Part shown: one piece after another, positions 1 to 5,018 of the stretch | How positions within the stretch are numbered: position 1 is the first letter of the stretch | How the letters are laid out: each line of letters begins with the position of its first letter | Assembly: GCA_046714355.1 (NCBI GenBank) | Contig: JBKKAR010000092.1 | Span: 1 to 5,018, forward strand | From: JACDAN01 sp046714355 | Lineage (GTDB): Bacteria; Actinomycetota; Thermoleophilia; Gaiellales; Gaiellaceae | Direction: 5' to 3' | Length of the DNA: 5,018 nucleotides | Position numbers and translations under genes: made by a program | The notes under the pieces: model-generated | What the model saw: the letters and a program-made list of their open reading frames with translations, nothing else | Databases searched by the model: none | What the model was told of the DNA's origin: nothing

Positions 1-816
1 GTCGAGAACATCCTCCTGAAGCTGATCCAGGCCGCGGACTTCGACATCAAGAAGGCCGAGACCGGGATCATCTACATCGACGAGGTCGACAAGATCGCGC
101 GCAAGGCGGACAACCCGTCGATCACGCGCGACGTGTCCGGCGAGGGCGTGCAGCAGGCGCTCCTGAAGATCCTCGAAGGCACCGTCGCCTCGGTGCCCCC
201 GCAGGGCGGGCGCAAGCATCCGCACCAGGAGTTCCTCTCGATCGACACGACGAACATCCTCTTCATCTGTGGTGGCGCGTTCTCCGGCCTCGAGAAGATC
301 ATCGCCCGCCGGATCGGCAAGAACGCTGTCGGCTTCGGCGCCGACATCCGCTCGCGCCACGACGCGGAGGTCTCGGAGCTCCTCACCGAGGTCATGCCCG
401 AGGATCTGCTCTCGTACGGGTTGATCCCCGAGTTCATCGGGCGCCTCCCTGTCGTCTCGGCCGTGCACCAGCTGCAGCGCGAGGATCTCGTCCAGATCCT
501 CGTCGAGCCGAAAAACGCGCTCGTCAAGCAGTATCAGCGCTTCTTCGGGTACGACTCGATCGAGCTCGTCTTCAAGGAGGAGGCGCTGTGGTCGATCGCG
601 GATCGGGCGCTCAAGCGCGAGACCGGTGCCCGCGGCCTGCGCTCGATCATCGAGAACGCGCTGCTCGACGTGATGTTCGAGCTTCCCTCGCGCAAGGACG
701 TCTCCAAGTGCGTGATCACGAAGGAGACGATCGAGAAGGGCCTCAAGCCGACGCTCGTGACGAGCGCCGGGGCCGAGCTCGAGGACGAAGAAGAGCGCGC
801 GGCCGAATCGGCCTAG
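1..816 (+). CDS. clpX: ATP-dependent Clp protease ATP-binding subunit ClpX (5'-truncated)
   Basis: ClpX is the AAA+ unfoldase that recognises tagged proteins, unfolds them with ATP and threads them into the ClpP peptidase in the cytoplasm. Reading frame 1 is open from the first base, so the gene starts upstream; the 271 residues seen match roughly residue 158 to the end of E. coli ClpX. Visible in order: Walker B (IIYIDE, 23-28, with D27 and E28), the pore-2 region (DVSGEGVQQ, 44-52), the RKH substrate loop (71-73), a ClpP-docking loop VGF (110-112, IGF in E. coli), the box VII arginine finger R148 in IPEFIGR, and the sensor-2 GAR motif (209-211). The zinc domain, Walker A and GYVG pore loop are outside the window. 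The C-terminus is a short acidic tail (ELEDEEERAAESA) ending in TAG. The GTG at 133 is an internal codon, not a start. All residues needed for activity in this part are intact, so identity is essentially certain. Confidence 0.98.
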   Translation, partial: VENILLKLIQAADFDIKKAETGIIYIDEVDKIARKADNPSITRDVSGEGVQQALLKILEGTVASVPPQGGRKHPHQEFLSIDTTNILFICGGAFSGLEKIIARRIGKNAVGFGADIRSRHDAEVSELLTEVMPEDLLSYGLIPEFIGRLPVVSAVHQLQREDLVQILVEPKNALVKQYQRFFGYDSIELVFKEEALWSIADRALKRETGARGLRSIIENALLDVMFELPSRKDVSKCVITKETIEKGLKPTLVTSAGAELEDEEERAAESA

Positions 817-820
817 CGCG
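796..820 (+). other. Inverted repeat spanning the clpX stop codon
   Basis: CGCGC-GGCC (796-804) can pair with GGCC (810-813) plus GCGCG (816-820), leaving the loop GAATC and a 2-base TA bulge. That is 9 base pairs, all G-C. The structure covers the TAG stop (814-816). No T-run follows (the next bases are GGCCTCCCC), so it is not a canonical intrinsic terminator. It could slow RNA 3' decay or act as a weak attenuator before the next gene. Such short GC stems also arise by chance in DNA of this composition. Confidence 0.25.
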
Positions 821-858
821 GGCCTCCCCGGGTTTCAGGACGCGTCGGACGGAAACAA

Positions 859-880
859 CCTCTCCGAACGAAAGGAGAGG
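859..880 (+). promoter_or_regulatory. Strong Shine-Dalgarno inside a perfect hairpin before the exported-protein gene
   Basis: AAAGGAG (871-877) followed by AGGA and the ATG at 882 is a strong ribosome binding site and fixes the start of the next gene. The same bases form an inverted repeat: CCTCTCC (859-865) is the exact reverse complement of GGAGAGG (874-880), with the 8-base loop GAACGAAA. If the hairpin folds, the Shine-Dalgarno core is fully paired and the start codon lies one base beyond the stem. This could limit translation or make it conditional. The pairing is seen directly; any regulatory role is inferred. Confidence 0.55.
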
Positions 881-881
881 A

Positions 882-2480
882 ATGAGACGTTTCTTCGTCC
901 TCCTCGGGCTTTTCGCGGCGACCGTCGCAGTCACGGCAGCAGCGGTTTACGGCGACACCGTCGTCGCTCCCGGCGGAGGGACACCAGGTACCTCTAAGCA
1001 CTTCAAGCTTGTCGGTCACGATCCGTTGTTCGCGCGCGGGATGAACGCCGCGCCTGCCCTCTACGACGACGGCGACCGAACGTTCGTCTATGTCGGGAAC
1101 CGGACAGACGGCTCCGAGACTTGCGGCGCCGGCGATCCGCGGCAGGGCAGCGGCCCTTGCGTTCACCCGCATCCCGGCATCCTGATCATTGACACCACGA
1201 ACCCGGCTCGCCCGAGATTCGTCGGCGAGATCGGCCCGCCGCACGCGGCACAACGCGGGATCACGACGCGTGAGCTGCGTGTCTGGCCCGAGAAGAAGCT
1301 CCTGATGGTGATGACCTTCCGGTGCAGCTCGACGATCCACGCCTGTCCGACCGGAAACGACCAGACGTTCCCGTTCGACATCAAGTTCTTCGACCTGCGC
1401 GACCCCGTCCATCCGCGCTTCATCAGCAACCACGTCACGCGGTCGAGTGCGGGCCTCGCGATCAAGCCCCACGAATTCTTCCTGTGGATCGACCCCGAGG
1501 ACGAGGACCGGGCCCTGCTGTGGGAGTCGACCCCGACGGCCTCGGCCAACCCGAACCGACCGAACCTCGTCATCGAGGACATCAGCGACGTTCCCTCCGG
1601 CGGGCCCGTGCGGCTCGTCGCCGAGGGCAACTGGAACCAGCTCTACCCAGGGTCGGCCGTTCCGGCGAACTACGACAACGACCTCGCGCTCCACTCGATG
1701 ACGCCGAGCTTCGACGGCAGGACGACGCAGCTCGCGTATCTCCGAGGGCACCACCTCGTGCTGGACACGAGCAAGGTGGCCGAGAACCGCCTGCCGCTCG
1801 GGACTGTCGAGTCGCTGAACGACGACCTGCTCACGCCGGTCGAGAACCGGGTCCGCTGGGGCACGGCCGACGGCGGCTGCACATTCGAGTGTGCGGAGAG
1901 CCACTCGGCGATTCCGGTACCCGGCCGCAAGCTCGAGCTCAACGTCGACGAGGTCTACGGCCGCTTCGCGCTGCCGCAGAGCTTCGGGTGTCCGTGGGGC
2001 TGGATGCGCTTGATCGATGTCTCCGACCCGGCCCATCCGCGCCTCGTCGGGGAGTACAAGATTCGCGAGAACACGCGCGAGTTCTGCGTCTCCGGCAACG
2101 ACCCGGCGACGGAGAGCTTCACGAGCTACTCCTCACACAACCCAACGGTCCTCCCGAGGCTCGCGCTGATGCCATGGCACTCGGGCGGGCTCCAGGCGGT
2201 CGACATCGGCAAGGCGAGCCGGCCACGGCAGGCCGGCTGGTTCAGTCCCGACCCGCTCCCCTCGGTCGCCACCGAGGACCCGGCGCTCAGCAACGGGCCG
2301 AACAAGGTCGTCATGTGGAGCTACCCGATCATTCACGAGGGCCTGATCTACGTCGTGGACATTCGGAACGGCCTCTACATCCTCGACTACCGCGGTGCTC
2401 ATCGAGGCGACGTGAAGAAGATCGACTTCTACGAAGGCAACTCCAACCTCGGAGACTCCGAGGAGCTCGCGGACGAGTAG
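882..2480 (+). CDS. Exported LVIVD-repeat (beta-propeller-like) protein
   Basis: This 532-residue protein begins with a signal sequence: MRRFF, then a hydrophobic stretch to about residue 23, with possible cleavage after A21 (AAA) or G24 (VYG). No lipobox cysteine is present. The start at 882 is chosen because AAAGGAG lies just upstream and the signal sequence begins there; the open frame continues upstream but overlaps clpX. LVIVD-type segments (hydrophobic strand, D, then NP or DP, PR, hydrophobic) occur near 99-117, 166-184, 374-392, 435-453 and 487-505, with a diverged one at 228-249. Such repeats are predicted to form propeller blades in surface or secreted proteins. Eight cysteines (81, 93, 148, 155, 333, 337, 370, 402), all in the mature part, suggest disulfides. 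Histidine-bearing loops (VHPHPG, KPHEFF, SSHNP, MPWHSGG, IIHEG) might bind a ligand or metal. No enzyme signature is recognised, and the substrate and role are unknown. It lies 65 bases after clpX, with a terminator just downstream. Confidence 0.88.
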   Translation: MRRFFVLLGLFAATVAVTAAAVYGDTVVAPGGGTPGTSKHFKLVGHDPLFARGMNAAPALYDDGDRTFVYVGNRTDGSETCGAGDPRQGSGPCVHPHPGILIIDTTNPARPRFVGEIGPPHAAQRGITTRELRVWPEKKLLMVMTFRCSSTIHACPTGNDQTFPFDIKFFDLRDPVHPRFISNHVTRSSAGLAIKPHEFFLWIDPEDEDRALLWESTPTASANPNRPNLVIEDISDVPSGGPVRLVAEGNWNQLYPGSAVPANYDNDLALHSMTPSFDGRTTQLAYLRGHHLVLDTSKVAENRLPLGTVESLNDDLLTPVENRVRWGTADGGCTFECAESHSAIPVPGRKLELNVDEVYGRFALPQSFGCPWGWMRLIDVSDPAHPRLVGEYKIRENTREFCVSGNDPATESFTSYSSHNPTVLPRLALMPWHSGGLQAVDIGKASRPRQAGWFSPDPLPSVATEDPALSNGPNKVVMWSYPIIHEGLIYVVDIRNGLYILDYRGAHRGDVKKIDFYEGNSNLGDSEELADE

Positions 2481-2486
2481 GACCTA

Positions 2487-2526
2487 GGGAGCGGCCGGCC
2501 TTCGGGTCGGCCGCTCCCGCTTGCCT
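2487..2526 (+). terminator. Intrinsic terminator with C(UUCG)G tetraloop
   Basis: Seven bases after the TAG of the exported-protein gene, GGGAGCGGCCG (2487-2497) pairs perfectly with CGGCCGCTCCC (2508-2518). The inner GCC (2498-2500) and GGT (2505-2507) extend the stem to 14 pairs, including one G-U, closed by TTCG (2501-2504). C(UUCG)G is an exceptionally stable RNA tetraloop. The downstream tract GCTTGCCT is poor in T, as is common for terminators in high-GC Gram-positive bacteria. Its position between two genes supports termination of the upstream transcript. Confidence 0.85.
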
Positions 2527-2531
2527 ATACT
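2526..2531 (+). promoter_or_regulatory. Candidate -10 element of a valS promoter (TATACT)
   Basis: TATACT differs from the TATAAT consensus at one position and stands out in GC-rich surroundings. It lies 66 bases before the valS start codon and just after the terminator hairpin. Transcription would begin near A2538 or A2540, giving a leader of about 60 bases. No good -35 hexamer is seen at 16-19 bases; the best is TTCGGG at 2501-2506, inside the hairpin. A TG two bases upstream (2522-2523) is one base off the extended -10 spacing. The call rests on the -10 match and position only. Confidence 0.4.
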
Positions 2532-2580
2532 GGGCGCATAGTCGCTGCCTGACCACATCCGTTCCCTGGAGCGCCGCTTT

Positions 2581-2603
2581 AAGGTCGGTGTCGGCGAATG
2601 ATG
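2581..2603 (+). promoter_or_regulatory. valS translation start region with weak ribosome binding site
   Basis: An in-frame TAA at 2580-2582 and the absence of ATG, GTG or TTG codons in frame between it and 2598 limit the valS start to the tandem ATG codons at 2598 and 2601. The only Shine-Dalgarno-like bases are AAGG at 2581-2584, about 13 bases from the first ATG, which is farther than usual. CGCCG (2572-2576) could pair with CGGCG (2592-2596) and place AAGG in the loop, bringing it closer to the start. That pairing is short and uncertain. Confidence 0.4.
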
Positions 2604-5015
2604 GAACCTCTCTACAACCCCGAGGGCGTCGAAGAGCGCTGGCAGCGCACCTGGGAGGACGAGGGCCTCTACGCGGGCGAGCCGGGAAGCGGGCGCGAGA
2701 CGTTCGTCGTCGCGCATCCGCCGCCGAACGTCACGGGTGCACTCCATACCGGCCACGCGCTCCAGATCTCTCTCGCGGACACGCTGGTCCGCTGGCATCG
2801 CATGCGGGGCTTCGAGACGGCGTTTCTGACCGGCTACGACCACGCGGGCATCTCGACCCAGAACGCGGTCGAGAAGCATCTCGCGTCGGAGGGCAAGACC
2901 CGGCAGGAGCTCGGCCGTGAGGCGTTCGTCGAGGTCGTCTGGGAGTGGCTCCACACGTACGGCCGGACGATCATGGGCCAGTTCCGCCGCATCGGCGCCT
3001 CGATGGACTACCGGCGAGAGCGCTTCACGATGGACGAGGCCTATGTCCGGGCGGTGATGCGCTTCTTCGTCCACCTCCACCGCAAGGGCTGGATCTACCG
3101 GTCCAACCGGATCATCAACTGGTGTCCTCACCACGAGACGTCGCTCTCCGACCTCGAGCTGGTGCACGAGGAGACGGACGACGCGCTCACCTATGTCCTG
3201 TACCCGTTCGCGGACGGGTCGGAGGGAGGCGTCACGATCGCCACTGCTCGCCCGGCGACGATCGTCGGCGACGTCGCGGTCGCGGTGAACGGCGAAGACG
3301 AGCGTTGGCGCGCCGCGGTCGGTCGAGAGGTGATCGTCCCGTTCGTCGAGCGTCGGGTGCCTGTGATCGCGGACGAGCGGGTTGACCCGGAGTTCGGCAC
3401 CGGTGCGCTCAAGGTGACACCCGGCCACGACCCGCTCGACTTCGAGATCGGTCGGGCCCACGACCTCCCGGAGCTGAGCGTCATCGGGCCTGACGGCCGG
3501 ATGAACGTAGAGGCGGGAAAGCTCGCAGGCTTGACGCAGCAGGAGGCGGAGGAACGCATCCTCGGCTGGATTCGTGAGCACGGCCAGCTGGAGCGCCGGC
3601 AGGCCTACCGCCACTCCGTCGCTCTCTGCGAGCGCTGCAAGAGCCGGATCGAGCCGCTGATCTCGCTTCAGTGGTGGTGCCGGATGGACGAGCTCAAGCA
3701 GCCGGCCCTCGAGGCGCTGCGAGCAGGCCAGGTTCGGTACCACCCGGAGTCGCAGCACCGGTACGCGATCGACTCGCTCGAGAACGCGCCCGACTGGAAC
3801 ATCTCGCGGCAGATCTGGTGGGGACATCAGCTGCCGGTCTGGGAGTGCCCGGACGGCCACGAGACGGTGGAGGAGACGGAGCCGCAGGCGTGCGCGCAGT
3901 GCGGGTCCAGCGAGCTCGTGCGGAGCGACGACGTGCTCGACACCTGGTTCTCCGCCGCGCTCTGGCCTTTCGCAATCCTGGGCTGGCCCGACGAGACCCC
4001 CGAGCTTCGAGCCTGGTACTCCGGGACGCTGAACACGACCGCGCGGGAGATCATCCGCCTCTGGGAGAACCGGATGATCTTCGCTGGGCTCGAGTTGATG
4101 GGCGAGATTCCGTTCCGCGACGTGATCATCCATACGACGGTGCTGGCGCCTGACGGGCGACGGATGTCGAAGAGCCTCGGGACGGGCATCGACCCCCTCG
4201 ACCTGATCGCGGAGCACGGCGCCGACGCGATGCGCTACGGGCTGCTGAAACTCTCCTCGACCCAGGACGTCCGTTTCTCGTACGGCGCGGTCGAGGAGGG
4301 TCGCAAGCTCGCGAACAAGCTCTGGAACGTGGCGCGGCTCATCCTGACCAATACGGAGGGCGCCGAGCCCGAGGCGCGCCCGAGGGACGTTGAGGAGCGC
4401 TGGATCCTCGCGCGGCTGGACGCAACGCGCGCAGACCTGGACGAGGCCTGGAGCGCGTTCGAGTTCGCGCCCGCGACGAGCGCCATCTACCGCCTCACCT
4501 TCGACGACTTCTGCGACTGGTACGCGGAGGCGATCAAACCGCGCCTGTACGCGGGGGACGCCGATGCGCGCTCCACCGCGCTGGCGGCCCTGGAGCGGCT
4601 CCTCCAACTGCTCCAGCCGGTGATGCCGCACGTGACGGAGGAGATCTGGTCGCAGCTGCCCGGCCGGGAAACACGTTTGATCGTGGCGCCGTGGCCCGAG
4701 CCCGACACGCGTTTCGGGGCCGACCTGCACGCCCTCGACCGCCTCCAAGAGGCCGCCGTCGTCTTTCGGCGCAGCGGGGTCCTCCCGGAGCTCAGCGGCG
4801 ACGAGAGGCGGATCCTCGAGGCCGTCGAGCGCCGGCAGGCTGTCGGCGTCGGTGATCCCACCGCGGAGATCGAGCGGCTTCGCAAGGAGATCGCGCGGGC
4901 GGAGGGGATGCTCGCGAACGACCGCTTCACCGACCGGGCGCCTGCGAATGTCGTCGAAGCTGAGCGCGAGAAGCTCGCCCGCTACCGCCGTGAGCTCGAT
5001 GCCCTCTCTGGCTAG
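2598..5015 (+). CDS. valS: Valyl-tRNA synthetase (complete, compact C-terminal region)
   Basis: This class Ia synthetase attaches valine to tRNA-Val in the cytoplasm and edits mischarged threonine. The 805-residue protein has the HIGH-type signature HTGH (50-53) after PPPNVTGAL, GYDHAGISTQ (79-88), and NWCP (174-177). The CP1 editing domain covers about 190-345, with ATARPATIVGD (215-225) and GTGALKVTP (267-275). R218, F266, K272, T274 and D281 line up, with a constant offset of two, with editing residues I recall for Thermus ValRS. Cysteine pairs C344/C347 and C432/C435, with C417 and H421, may bind zinc. DDVLDTWFSAALWPF (444-458) is the usual ValRS block, and the KMSKS loop reads RMSKS (522-526). 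The anticodon-binding helices follow (about 590-720, including FCDWY at 638-642), then a C-terminal coiled coil (about 754-804) with the ValRS pattern MLANDRF and APANVVEAER. It is shorter than the roughly 860-950 residues usual, mainly between the anticodon domain and the coiled coil. No frame break is seen. Confidence 0.98.
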   Translation: MMEPLYNPEGVEERWQRTWEDEGLYAGEPGSGRETFVVAHPPPNVTGALHTGHALQISLADTLVRWHRMRGFETAFLTGYDHAGISTQNAVEKHLASEGKTRQELGREAFVEVVWEWLHTYGRTIMGQFRRIGASMDYRRERFTMDEAYVRAVMRFFVHLHRKGWIYRSNRIINWCPHHETSLSDLELVHEETDDALTYVLYPFADGSEGGVTIATARPATIVGDVAVAVNGEDERWRAAVGREVIVPFVERRVPVIADERVDPEFGTGALKVTPGHDPLDFEIGRAHDLPELSVIGPDGRMNVEAGKLAGLTQQEAEERILGWIREHGQLERRQAYRHSVALCERCKSRIEPLISLQWWCRMDELKQPALEALRAGQVRYHPESQHRYAIDSLENAPDWNISRQIWWGHQLPVWECPDGHETVEETEPQACAQCGSSELVRSDDVLDTWFSAALWPFAILGWPDETPELRAWYSGTLNTTAREIIRLWENRMIFAGLELMGEIPFRDVIIHTTVLAPDGRRMSKSLGTGIDPLDLIAEHGADAMRYGLLKLSSTQDVRFSYGAVEEGRKLANKLWNVARLILTNTEGAEPEARPRDVEERWILARLDATRADLDEAWSAFEFAPATSAIYRLTFDDFCDWYAEAIKPRLYAGDADARSTALAALERLLQLLQPVMPHVTEEIWSQLPGRETRLIVAPWPEPDTRFGADLHALDRLQEAAVVFRRSGVLPELSGDERRILEAVERRQAVGVGDPTAEIERLRKEIARAEGMLANDRFTDRAPANVVEAEREKLARYRRELDALSG

Positions 5016-5018
5016 CCG

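Noticed and set aside
133..135. GTG at 133 as a start for a short ClpX
   Set aside because: The frame is open to base 1 and the upstream residues include a perfect Walker B, so this GTG is an internal valine codon.
817..870. A promoter for the exported-protein gene in the gap after clpX
   Set aside because: GGAAAC (851-856) and GGTTTC (831-836) resemble fragments of alternative sigma sites, but no partner element occurs at a suitable distance, so no promoter is called.
588..881. Extending the exported protein upstream to 588
   Set aside because: The extension overlaps clpX in another frame, is arginine-rich shadow sequence, and would bury the signal sequence and Shine-Dalgarno that mark 882 as the start.
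813..2036. A 407-codon open frame on the minus strand opposite the exported-protein gene
   Set aside because: It has arginine- and valine-rich shadow composition and no recognisable domain, and the plus-strand frame has a signal sequence, repeats and a Shine-Dalgarno.
2541..2597. A T-box or other riboswitch before valS
   Set aside because: The leader is too short and lacks T-box consensus elements; only a 5-pair stem can be drawn.
1322..2920. A 532-codon plus-strand open frame overlapping the end of the exported-protein gene and the start of valS
   Set aside because: It runs out of frame through two well-supported genes and across the terminator hairpin, with arginine- and proline-rich composition typical of an off-frame reading.
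2484..4748. A 754-codon open frame on the minus strand opposite valS
   Set aside because: It is the complement of a highly conserved valS. Long antisense open frames are expected in high-GC coding DNA, the translation is low-complexity and rich in R, D, E and V, and no domain is recognisable.
4698..4856. A frameshift or assembly deletion to explain the short ValRS C-terminal junction
   Set aside because: The frame stays open with normal codon pattern, and conserved ValRS motifs occur on both sides, so a natural compact form is more likely.

Overview
The window is a high-GC stretch (roughly two thirds G+C by eye) with three genes, all on the plus strand. They are the 3' part of clpX, a complete gene for an exported beta-propeller-like protein with LVIVD-type repeats, and a complete valS. 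The clpX-to-valS order recalls the clpP-clpX-valS-folC neighbourhood of many Gram-positive bacteria. The G+C content, the acidic proteins and the signature variants of the valyl-tRNA synthetase fit a deep-branching actinobacterial lineage such as Thermoleophilia. That placement is inference from recalled family sequences, not from a search.

Layout: 1-816 encodes the last 271 residues of ClpX, and its N-terminal zinc domain, Walker A motif and first pore loop lie outside the window. The 65-base gap (817-881) ends in a strong Shine-Dalgarno sequence that forms one arm of a perfect 7-bp hairpin. From 882 to 2480 a 532-residue secreted or membrane-tethered protein is encoded, with a signal sequence, several LVIVD-type repeats and eight cysteines. 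The next gap, 2481-2597, holds a very stable C(UUCG)G-capped terminator hairpin and then a TATACT box that may be the valS -10 element. valS runs from 2598 to 5015, three bases before the window ends.

ClpX and ValRS are cytoplasmic housekeeping proteins: protein quality control with ClpP, and charging of tRNA-Val. The exported protein between them has no evident functional link to either. The terminator and candidate promoter suggest valS is transcribed separately, while the exported protein could share the clpX transcript or have its own unrecognised promoter.

There are no RNA genes, mobile elements, CRISPR arrays or long non-coding stretches. Most of the window is ordinary conserved sequence. 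The parts most worth a second look are the hairpin over the ribosome binding site at 859-880, the placement of the exported protein between clpX and valS, and the compact C-terminal region of the ValRS.
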